Positions 32,872 to 39,728 of a stretch of DNA of 64,000 nucleotides are shown piece after piece. The notes under the pieces were generated by a model. That model saw only the letters and a program-made list of their open reading frames with translations. It was not told the origin of the DNA and searched no databases. This DNA comes from Nocardia brasiliensis NBRC 14402 (GTDB lineage: Bacteria; Actinomycetota; Actinomycetes; Mycobacteriales; Mycobacteriaceae), in the NCBI RefSeq assembly GCF_000308475.2, contig NZ_BAFT02000081.1, forward strand, positions 51,368 to 115,367, read 5' to 3'. The translations under genes were made by a program, and so were the position numbers. Within the stretch, counting starts at the first letter, position 1. Each line of letters starts with the position of its first letter.

Positions 32872-33597
32872 TCAGATGCCCGCGACGTCCGCCAGCTGGC
32901 CGATGCCGTAGGTGACGGCCATCGCCAGCGCACCGCCGAGCACCACGCGCAGCACCGCGCGACCGGGTGCGCTGCCGCCCAGGCGTGCGCTGACCGAGCC
33001 GGTGAGCGCCAACGCGACGATCACCGCGGCGAAGGTCACCGGGATGCGCACCGAGACCGGCGGCAGCAGGATCGCGAGCAGCGGCAGCAGCGCGCCCACG
33101 GTGAACGACACCGCCGAGGAGAGGGCCGCGTGCCAGGGGTTCGTCAGTTCGGTGGGGTCCAGGCCGAGTTCGACTTCGGCGTGCGCGGTGAACGCGTCGT
33201 GCGCGGTGAGTTCCGCGGCGACCTGGCGGGCCGTCTCGGGGGAGAGGCCTTTAGCCTCGTAGATCCCGGCCAGCTCCGCCAGTTCGTACTCGGGTTCCTC
33301 GCGCAGTTCCCGCTGCTCCTTGGCGAGCAGGGCACGTTCGGAATCGCGTTGCGTGCTGACCGACACGTATTCGCCGACCGCCATCGAGATCGCGCCCGCC
33401 GACAGGCCCGCGATGCCCGCGGTGAAAATCGCACCGGTGCCGGTGGTCGCGGCCGCGACGCCGACCACCAGGCCCGCGGTGGAGACGATCCCGTCGTTCG
33501 CGCCGAGCACCCCGGCACGTAACCAGTTCAGCTTGGACGCCAGCCCTTCGGCGTGGGGTTCGTGCGGGTGCGGTCCCGCGGCGGCGGTTTCGGCCAT
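32872..33597 (-). CDS. VIT1/CCC1-family iron/manganese transporter
   Basis: A 241-residue membrane protein. The first helix carries the family signature 'WLRAGVLGANDGIVSTAGLVVGVAAA' (about 25-50), followed by 'AISMAVGEYVSVSTQRDSE', and the C-terminal half has three further helices. The cytoplasmic metal-binding segment between helices 2 and 3 is Glu-rich ('KEQRELREEPEYELAEL'). It moves Fe2+ or Mn2+ out of the cytoplasm. The Glu/His pattern at the N-terminus ('GPHPHEPHAEG') may also bind metal. Confidence 0.88.
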   Translation of the reverse strand: MAETAAAGPHPHEPHAEGLASKLNWLRAGVLGANDGIVSTAGLVVGVAAATTGTGAIFTAGIAGLSAGAISMAVGEYVSVSTQRDSERALLAKEQRELREEPEYELAELAGIYEAKGLSPETARQVAAELTAHDAFTAHAEVELGLDPTELTNPWHAALSSAVSFTVGALLPLLAILLPPVSVRIPVTFAAVIVALALTGSVSARLGGSAPGRAVLRVVLGGALAMAVTYGIGQLADVAGI

Positions 33598-33634
33598 GCG
33601 TCGAAGACTAGCCGCGCGCGGGGCACGATCCGGT

Positions 33635-34180
33635 TCAGCAACCCGGTGTCAGGAACGCCCGCAGGTACCCCGCCGACTGCCGCAGGTACATCCAGGCCCA
33701 GAAGCGCAGCCCCGAAGCGCTCGGACTGGCCACCATGGTCACCTCGCCGTCGAAGCATTTCTGCACGATGTAGCGGGCCCGGGAGACATGCGGCGTGTAG
33801 GTCACCACGATGATGTGCCGCCACCCGAATTGCCGTGCGCGCCGCCGGATCTCCTGCGCCTCGCCCTCGGTCGTCCACGGATCCGGAATGAAACAGCTGA
33901 CGGTGAACTCGAAACGGCCCGCGCAGTACTTGTCCATCTCGTGGTCGTCCGGGCCGGTGGAGCGCGAGATCAACAGCGTGGGCGCGTAACCGCGCTCGGC
34001 CAGCTCCAGCCCGAGGTCGAAACGTTCGTAAGCGGTGCCGCCGAGCACCACGATGGCATCGGCGCGCCGCAGCGGGTCGAGCTGCGGATGGACGTACACC
34101 GGCCACCCCGCGGCCCCGATCACGACCACCAGGGCGAGCAGGGCACCGAAGAAGATCCCCGCTCGTCGCAGGCCGGCCAC
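33635..34180 (-). CDS. YdcF-family (DUF218) membrane protein
   Basis: A 181-residue protein with one N-terminal helix (about 7-27), then the DUF218 fold: 'ADAIVVLGG' at the nucleotide-like binding edge, 'DLGLELAERGYAPTLLIS', 'TEGEAQEIRRRARQFGWRHIIVVTYTPHVSRA'. YdcF/ElyC/SanA proteins act in envelope biogenesis or bind S-adenosylmethionine. The start is uncertain: GTG 34180 was selected because it gives a normal N-terminus; the frame remains open to 34375 through unlikely coding sequence. Confidence 0.78.
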   Translation of the reverse strand: MAGLRRAGIFFGALLALVVVIGAAGWPVYVHPQLDPLRRADAIVVLGGTAYERFDLGLELAERGYAPTLLISRSTGPDDHEMDKYCAGRFEFTVSCFIPDPWTTEGEAQEIRRRARQFGWRHIIVVTYTPHVSRARYIVQKCFDGEVTMVASPSASGLRFWAWMYLRQSAGYLRAFLTPGC

Positions 34181-34669
34181 ATCCGCAGACGATACCCAAC
34201 CCCAGGCCCCTGCCGATCGCACGCAGGTGGGGCGTACACGCGTTCCGGTGTGATCTGCACGATCAACCGCTCGGCAGCCGGCTCCGGCGGCAGTGTCGCC
34301 CCCGGTCACGACCGCATCGAAGGCGGGTGCCCACCGTGCGCTGCCGGCCGGATTCGCCCCCGCGAGTGCCGACACTTACGCCGAACCTGTCCTGGCGGTG
34401 TCCTGGATCGGCTGGGTGCAGCCGCTGCCCGATGCGCTCGGCGCCGACGATCTGCGGATCCGGCGAGCGTGGCCGTCCGCCGGGACAGTGTGCGGTTAGC
34501 GCTTATCCGTTGTCTGCAATCGGACCCGCCACGGTGGCGTATCGGCGCGAAAGCCCGGGGTGCTACCGGACTTTCGACGTTGCCGACTTGACGACCACGC
34601 CCGTCATCCGTCGGACCGTCGCCTTCGAGGACCCTACGCTGGTCCGTGCCTTCGGCTCTCCCGCGGAAT
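34181..34669. other. 490-bp region without a confident gene
   Basis: No ORF here has a ribosome binding site plus a recognisable domain. A short plus-strand open stretch (about 34320-34499) has coding-like codon usage and reads 'VSWIGWVQPLPDALGADD' but no start signal and no family I recognise. It may be the remnant of a decayed gene. The downstream part (34500-34669) shows nothing. Confidence 0.4.
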
Positions 34670-35272
34670 TCAGCGGCACAGTTGATCGAGGTGTTCGCGG
34701 AGCAACTCCCGAACACGTTCCGGTGAAACCTTTTCCGGGCGGATCAGCGCTTGCACGGTGAGGCCGTCGATAAAGACGTAGAGCCGTTGTGCTTCCCGTT
34801 CGAGATCGAGGCCGGCGCGCAGGACTCCGCTCGCGGCCAGTTCGTCGAGCACCCAGGCGACGAGTTCCGCTGTGGCGTCGTACAGTTCGTCACTGCTCTG
34901 CCGCAAGGCGGGCTCGGTCAGCACGCGGCCCAGGAAGGCCAGCCAGACCTTGGTCACCGTGTGTTGCCGCGGGCCGGTCGGCAGCAGGCCGGTCAGCAGG
35001 ATCTGCGCCGCCCGGTCGACCGGGTCGGCGGCCAGGTCCAGCTGCCGAATCCGGTCCATCATGCCCTCGCCGACCATGCCGAGCGAGAACGCGAGCAACT
35101 CGGACTGCGTCGAGAAGTAGTGCCGCAGGCTGCCCATCGACACCCCGGCCTCGGTGGCGACCTTGCGTACCGAGGCGTGCTCGAGTCCGTCGCGCTGGAT
35201 CACCCGCCAGGCCGCTTCGGCGATCGCATGCCGTCGCTGCTGGTGCGCCTGCGGGTCCACGGTTCGAGCCAT
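34670..35272 (-). CDS. TetR-family regulator (BetI/AcrR-like), divergent to TAP-like hydrolase
   Basis: A 200-residue repressor with 'ASVRKVATEAGVSMGSLRHYFSTQSELLAFSL' as the helix-turn-helix (about 33-64) and a C-terminal domain of the BetI_C/TetR_C_6 type ('LYVFIDGLTVQALIRPE'). A TACAAAT -10-like element sits immediately before the ATG at 35272, so the mRNA is probably leaderless. A 16-bp palindrome overlaps this promoter. Confidence 0.87.
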   Translation of the reverse strand: MARTVDPQAHQQRRHAIAEAAWRVIQRDGLEHASVRKVATEAGVSMGSLRHYFSTQSELLAFSLGMVGEGMMDRIRQLDLAADPVDRAAQILLTGLLPTGPRQHTVTKVWLAFLGRVLTEPALRQSSDELYDATAELVAWVLDELAASGVLRAGLDLEREAQRLYVFIDGLTVQALIRPEKVSPERVRELLREHLDQLCR

Positions 35273-35282
35273 CTCGTATTTG

Positions 35283-35298
35283 TAGCACAACTGTGCTA
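35283..35298. promoter_or_regulatory. Perfect 16-bp operator between TetR and TAP-like hydrolase genes
   Basis: TAGCACA-AC-TGTGCTA, perfect dyad. It covers the promoter of the TetR gene and lies 45 bases upstream of the hydrolase start, the classical position for a TetR repressor that controls itself and its divergent neighbour. Confidence 0.7.
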
Positions 35299-35343
35299 GG
35301 TTTCATTACCAATACAGTCGTGCTGAGAAAGCGGAGAACAGTG

Positions 35344-36783
35344 ATGCGGTGGTTCGGGGCGATACTCGCGGTCGTGGCGCTCGCCGCCGGTGCCTGTTCG
35401 GCGGTGCCGTCCCGGCCGGCCGAGCCCGCGTGGTCACCGTGTCAGGGCGGCGCAGACGACGGGCGGCAGTGGGAATGCGCGACGATCACCGCCGCGCGGG
35501 ACTATCGCGATCCCGGCGCGGGCACGATCGAGCTCGCGTTGATCCGCACCCGCAGCGCCGATCCCGCGAAGCGACTCGGCTCGTTGGTCTACAACCCTGG
35601 CGGACCCGGCGGTTCCGGCCTGGAAACCGTTGGGGGCGTGGCCACCCGGTTCTCCGCCCTGCTCGACCGATACGACCTGGTGTCCTGGGATCCGCGCGGG
35701 GTCGGTCGGAGCACCCCGGTGGTTTGCACGGAAACCACACTGCCCGAACGTGTTCCGCGTACAGACGCGGAGTGGGCCGCGATCGACGCGAGCAGCAGGC
35801 AATTCGCCGACTCGTGCGTTGCTGGTTCGGGGGACCTGCTGCCTCACGTCGGATTGTTCGACTCCGCGCGCGATCTCGATCTCGTCCGCGCCGCGGTGGG
35901 CGACGACCGGCTCAACTATCTCGGCGTCTCCTACGGCGGGCAGCTCGGTGCCGCGTACGCCACACTCTTCCCGGAGCGGGTCGGACGCATGCTGCTCGAC
36001 GCGCCCGGCACCCCGTTGCGCACCTTCCGGCAGAGCCTGCTCGATCAGTCCGCAGGCAGTGAGGCGGCACTGCGCGACTTCCTCGCTTTCTGTGTCACCC
36101 AAGGAAATTGCCCCCTCGGCGCGACCGCTGAGGAGGCGCTGGACCGGGTCGACGACTTCCTCGCCCGCACGGAGATGTCGCCGCTGCCCACCGGGCGCGG
36201 TACACCGCTCACCCGATCGGTCGCGACCGCCGGACTGGGTCTCGGTGCCGCGGCCCCAGAGGTGTGGCCGCACCTGATCACCGCCCTCGCCCAGGCCATC
36301 TCCGGCAACGGCGACGAACTCGTCGGCTACGCCGACCTTTTCGCCGGCCTACGCCCCGACGGCACCCGCTCGAACTTCGCCGCCATCAACACCGCCGCGA
36401 ACTGCGCCGACTATCCGGACGTCTACTCCGTCGCCCAGGTCCGTGCGCTGCTGCCCGAATTCGCCGCCACCGCACCACGATTCGGCGAACTGACCGCCCT
36501 CCGCCTAGCCGAATGCGCCCACTGGCCGGTCCACGGCGTCGGCCGCGCCCCGTTGGGCGCCGCAGGCGCACCCCCGATCCTGCTGATCGGCAACACCGGC
36601 GACCCAGAAGCCCCCCTCACCTGGGTAACCGAACTAGCCCAAGCCCTCCCCTCCGGCATCCTCCTCACCTACCACGGCGTCGGCCACGGCGCCTACGGCG
36701 GAGTAGACGCCTGCGTCGACCGAACAGCGAACGCCTACCTGCGCGACGGAGTCGTGCCGGACCGCGGAACAACCTGCCGCTAG
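35344..36783 (+). CDS. Secreted lipoprotein alpha/beta hydrolase, tripeptidyl-aminopeptidase (TAP) type
   Basis: A 479-residue exported enzyme. The signal peptide ends in a lipobox 'LAAGAC' (Cys18). The N-terminal hydrolase core has the oxyanion motif 'NPGGPGGSG' and nucleophile Ser in 'LGVSYGGQLG'; a TAP-like C-terminal domain follows with 'LLIGNTGDPEAPLTW' (acid) and 'GVGHGAY' (base His). Family members are Streptomyces TAP-type exopeptidases and mycobacterial CaeA/Rv2224c-like proteases. GGAG lies 7 bases before the ATG. The frame is open much further upstream (34789) but that part is antisense to the TetR gene. Confidence 0.88.
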   Translation: MRWFGAILAVVALAAGACSAVPSRPAEPAWSPCQGGADDGRQWECATITAARDYRDPGAGTIELALIRTRSADPAKRLGSLVYNPGGPGGSGLETVGGVATRFSALLDRYDLVSWDPRGVGRSTPVVCTETTLPERVPRTDAEWAAIDASSRQFADSCVAGSGDLLPHVGLFDSARDLDLVRAAVGDDRLNYLGVSYGGQLGAAYATLFPERVGRMLLDAPGTPLRTFRQSLLDQSAGSEAALRDFLAFCVTQGNCPLGATAEEALDRVDDFLARTEMSPLPTGRGTPLTRSVATAGLGLGAAAPEVWPHLITALAQAISGNGDELVGYADLFAGLRPDGTRSNFAAINTAANCADYPDVYSVAQVRALLPEFAATAPRFGELTALRLAECAHWPVHGVGRAPLGAAGAPPILLIGNTGDPEAPLTWVTELAQALPSGILLTYHGVGHGAYGGVDACVDRTANAYLRDGVVPDRGTTCR

Positions 36784-36849
36784 CCGCTAGCCGCTAGCCC
36801 CTAGCCCCTCGCCCTCGCCGGAACCTGGCCGGCTCGGTCCGAGTGCGGA

Positions 36850-37168
36850 TACCCGCGATGGTGGCCCGTCCCCGGTCTACACGCCGGACGTCGTGTGTTG
36901 AGTCTGTTTAGGCGGTAGGAGTTTTGGATGTGGCGGCTACCCGTGGTGGTGTGCCCGTCCCAGGTTTGCACGCCGGAATTGGTGTGTTGAGTTTGATTGG
37001 GCGGTGAGGGTTTTGGGCGTGGTGGCTACCCGTGGTGGTGTGCCCGTCCTGGGTTTTGCGCGCCGGACTCTGTGTGTTGAGTTCAGTTGGGCGGTAGCTG
37101 TTTTGAGCGTGGAGGCTACCCGCAATGGTGTAGCGCGTCCCAGGTTTGCACTCGGATCATGCTGAGCG
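36850..37168. repeat. Tandem array of 88-90-bp repeats (about 3.6 copies)
   Basis: Units begin with TACCCG at 36850, 36938, 37027 and 37117, giving periods of 88, 89 and 90. Each full unit contains a conserved core with GTGTGTTGAGT, GGCGGT and GTTTT, and the junction GGTGTGCCCGTCC; the last copy is partial and runs into the inverted-repeat element. No plausible gene spans the array. A short GCTAGCC/GCTAGCCC repeat directly after the hydrolase stop (36779-36806) precedes it. Confidence 0.8.
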
Positions 37169-37708
37169 CGTCGTCTGCCGTACCCGGCTGTAGGTGCAGG
37201 TCAGGTGCGTGATGTCTTGTTCCGGCGTGGTCATCTGGCTGTGGTTGCGTCTCGAGCGGCTTGGGAGGGGAGGGGGTCGGGTTGTCTGGACCAAGCGACA
37301 GATAGGTGGCGGGGTCACAGAGCGTTTGCACGGTTCACAGGGGTTGTAGCTGCTGTGAAGCGTAGAGACGGTCTGTGAAGCCGTGGGCCGCACTGTCACG
37401 CGCAGCCGATCACGCCAGAAACCCCTGGTCGCCGTGTACCAAGCGACAGCTTGGTGCGTGTCGACACGCGGAAACCCCACAGCTGCACCACTTCTCGGGA
37501 TTCACACCCTTTCTGGCCGGCCAAAACCGGTGCAAGTCCCGAGAACTGGTGCAGATCCCAAAGCATCCCCAGAGCATTCGCCCGCCCCCGAAAGGAAACG
37601 CTCGAGAACGGCACCACAGCCAGACGACCACGCTGGGACGCGACACCGCGCACCCGGCGCGCGCCTACAGCCGGGAACGGCACCCGACGCGCTCAGCACT
37701 ATCCGTGT
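37150..37708. repeat. 560-bp element with about 110-bp imperfect terminal inverted repeats
   Basis: The left arm (about 37150-37262) and right arm (about 37592-37708) are reverse complements with most positions matching; shared blocks include TGCTGAGCGCGTCG, CCCGGCTGTAGG, GCGTGG and CTGGCTGTGGT, then CTCGAGCG. A weaker match extends a further 20-30 bases outward. No transposase, integrase or target-site duplication is evident. Possible origins are a non-autonomous mobile element or an inverted duplication of an intergenic repeat family. Confidence 0.65.
37483..37554. repeat. 72-bp interrupted palindrome inside the inverted-repeat element
   Basis: Arms pair outward from TGGCCGGCCA (37514-37523): CACC/GGTG, TTCTCGGGA/TCCCGAGAA and CTGCACCA/TGGTGCAG, with short mismatched bubbles between the blocks. 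A smaller hairpin, ACCAAGC-GACA-GCTTGGT, lies just before it (37438-37455). As RNA or as a DNA cruciform this would be very stable. Confidence 0.75.
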
Positions 37709-37760
37709 AACTACCGCGGCAGGAACACCAAACTGGGCTCGGCGAACTTCGGAAGCCAGC

Positions 37761-37875
37761 CAACCACCCCAAACGCAACCCTCTCCCCAGAACTCAACCA
37801 CCCCAACGCAACGTTCTCGCCAGAACTCAACCACCCCCAACGCAACATTCTCTCCGGAACCCAACCACCCTCGCC
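37761..37875. repeat. Tandem 33-34-bp repeats (three copies plus a partial)
   Basis: Units start with CAACCACCC at 37761, 37795, 37828 and 37862. They share ACGCAAC and a TCTC(T/G)CC(A/G)GAAC end. The strand is C/A-rich, unlike the surrounding genes. No spacers are present, so this is not a CRISPR array. A 15-bp palindrome, CCTGGCG-A-CGCCAGG, follows at 37874-37888. Confidence 0.75.
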
Positions 37876-37911
37876 TGGCGACGCCAGGAACAAACGACAC
37901 CCCTCCCATGT

Positions 37912-38024
37912 TCCATTCCATGGAAACAATATCTACGGCGTCAACGGGGGATAAGCCCGCCGGATCCACTGAAGAGCGGCGAACCCATCGGGCAAACGGG
38001 CTGAGCAACGTGACATGGAATGGA
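37912..38024. promoter_or_regulatory. Paired inverted operator half-sites ahead of the MarR gene
   Basis: TCCATTCCATG (37912-37922) and its exact reverse complement CATGGAATGGA (38014-38024) flank the presumed promoter of the MarR-reductase operon; the second lies 7 bases before the start codon. The left copy also extends to a TTCCATGGAA palindrome. The pair is a good candidate for MarR autoregulation, possibly with DNA looping. Confidence 0.55.
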
Positions 38025-38031
38025 GTGACGA

Positions 38032-38490
38032 ATGTCGGATGCGCGTCTGGTCGATCTGTTCGACCAGCTGGTGCGGGTCGAGATCCTGCTGTGGAATGCC
38101 GTGGAGCGTCGGTTGCGGGCCGAGCACGAGCTTCCGGTGCCGTGGTTCGAGATGATGCGCGTCGCGGATCGGCTCGGTGGGGCGCGGGTGCGTGACGTCG
38201 CCGAGGCGTTGACGATCACCGAGGGTGGTGCCAGCAAGATCGTGGATCGGGTGCAGGCGGCCGGTTATGCCGAACGTACCCGTGATCCGGCGGACGGCCG
38301 ATCGTCACGGATCACGTTGACGCCCAGAGGTATTCGGATGCTCCGTGCCGCCACCGCGACCGCAGAGGCGGAACTCGCCGAACGGGTCGGTGCCGTCCTC
38401 GGCCCCGATTCGCTGGACCGGCTCGACGCCACGTTGCGTCTGCTCCGTGCCGCCAACACCGCCGCTGCGGCGGAGAACTACCAGGAGTGA
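38032..38490 (+). CDS. MarR-family transcriptional regulator
   Basis: A 152-residue winged-helix regulator: dimer helices at both ends, 'ARVRDVAEALTITEGGASKIVDRVQAAGYAERTRDPADGRSSRITLT' holds the recognition helix and wing (about 44-92). It is followed at once by a reductase gene (the stop overlaps that gene's ribosome binding site), so the two form an operon and the MarR protein probably senses the reductase substrate. Confidence 0.88.
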   Translation: MSDARLVDLFDQLVRVEILLWNAVERRLRAEHELPVPWFEMMRVADRLGGARVRDVAEALTITEGGASKIVDRVQAAGYAERTRDPADGRSSRITLTPRGIRMLRAATATAEAELAERVGAVLGPDSLDRLDATLRLLRAANTAAAAENYQE

Positions 38491-38495
38491 TTCGA

Positions 38496-39485
38496 ATGTC
38501 CGCTGTTCCCGATACCATGCGAGCCGTCGTGCTCGATGGCCCCGGACCGGTCGAGGCCCTGCAAGTGCGGCAGCTGCCGGTTCCTGCGCCCCGGTCGGGT
38601 GAAGTGCTGATCAAGGTAAAAGCGTTCGGGCTCAACCGGTCCGAGCTACACACCAGACTCGGTCTGGCGGAAGGAGTGACCTTCCCGCGGGTGCCGGGCA
38701 TCGAGGCGACGGGCGTCGTCGCCGCTTGTCCCGGCGGAGAATTCGCTGTCGGCAGTCAGGTGATGGCGATGATGGGCGGTATGGGCCGCACCTTCGACGG
38801 TGGATATGCGGAATACACCTGTGTCCCCGCCGCCCAGGTGCTTTCGTTCACCAGCTCGCTGGCCTGGCCCACCCTCGGCGCTGTCCCGGAGATGCTGCAA
38901 ACCGCCTACGGTTCTTTGACCATCGGCCTCGATGGTCATTCAGGTCAATCGATCCTGATCCGTGGCGGCAGTTCCTCGGTCGGCGCGGCCACCGCCGTGC
39001 TGGCCGCCCAGCGCGGCATGACCGTCTTGGCCACCACCCGCAATCCGGCGAAAGCCGAAGCGCTGCACCGGCTCGGCGTCGACCATGTGCTGATCGATGA
39101 CGGCGCTGTCGCCGATCAGGTGCGCGAGCTGTTCCCAGACGGCGTCGATACCGCGCTCGAACTGGTGGGCACTCCGACGCTGCCGGATACCTTGCGTGCC
39201 ACCAAGGTCCACGGCGTCGTCTGCTTCACCGGGATGCTTTCCAACGAATGGATAGTCGAGAACTTCTATCCCATCGGCTATCTGCCGCAGGGCGTGCGAC
39301 TCACCGCCTACGGGGGCGACGCGAGCGATCTCCCGGCAGCCGTGCTGCAAAGTTTCCTCGATGCCGTGGCGGCCGGTCGCAGCACCGTTCCGGTGGATCG
39401 CGTCTTCTCGCTCGAGCAGATCCGAGAAGCTCACGCCTATATGGAATCCGGCGCAGCCACCGGCAAATTGGTTGTTGCGCTGTGA
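38496..39485 (+). CDS. Quinone oxidoreductase-like zinc-free MDR enzyme
   Basis: A 329-residue medium-chain reductase. N-terminal 'PRSGEVLIKVKAFGLNRSELHTR' and Rossmann 'LIRGGSSSVGAATAVLAAQRG' (about 150-170) match the QOR/zeta-crystallin branch; no zinc ligands are seen. It should reduce quinones or enones with NADPH. ATG 38496 was chosen over GTG 38487 because AGGAG (38483-38487) is then 8 bases upstream. Operon with the preceding MarR gene. Confidence 0.87.
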   Translation: MSAVPDTMRAVVLDGPGPVEALQVRQLPVPAPRSGEVLIKVKAFGLNRSELHTRLGLAEGVTFPRVPGIEATGVVAACPGGEFAVGSQVMAMMGGMGRTFDGGYAEYTCVPAAQVLSFTSSLAWPTLGAVPEMLQTAYGSLTIGLDGHSGQSILIRGGSSSVGAATAVLAAQRGMTVLATTRNPAKAEALHRLGVDHVLIDDGAVADQVRELFPDGVDTALELVGTPTLPDTLRATKVHGVVCFTGMLSNEWIVENFYPIGYLPQGVRLTAYGGDASDLPAAVLQSFLDAVAAGRSTVPVDRVFSLEQIREAHAYMESGAATGKLVVAL

Positions 39486-39509
39486 GTTCTGTCTGGAACA
39501 GGGAGAAGG

Positions 39510-39650
39510 GTGGTGGACAGGGTTCGAGTAACGGGCACGCGCTGCGCCTCGCGCACCCCTCGAACGCGAGTGGACGCGGTCCCGGCCCCGCCCTCCCGGT
39601 CTCGGTTTCCGGGCGGTCCCAGTTCCGCACGGATCATCCCTGTCCACCAC
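39510..39650. repeat. 13-bp perfect inverted repeat in the reductase-AfsR convergent gap
   Basis: GTGGTGGACAGGG (39510-39522) and CCCTGTCCACCAC (39638-39650) flank 115 bases of very GC-rich sequence in the 243-bp gap between convergent genes. It could act as a long-range terminator stem or be a remnant of a small insertion. No gene lies in between. Confidence 0.5.
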
Positions 39651-39728
39651 TGGCGATGGTGTGGTCACATCGATAAAGCAGCATGCCAGCTGTTGTTCAG
39701 CAACCGATAAATATCGAATAAACGTTCG

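Noticed and set aside
31512..32933. 473-codon minus-strand ORF opposite the hydrolase
   Set aside because: Shadow of the hydrolase gene that also crosses the TetR operator region.
37150..37708. Insertion sequence
   Set aside because: No transposase or target duplication is visible, so only a repeat element is reported.
37761..37875. CRISPR-like array
   Set aside because: The units follow each other directly without variable spacers and no cas genes are present.
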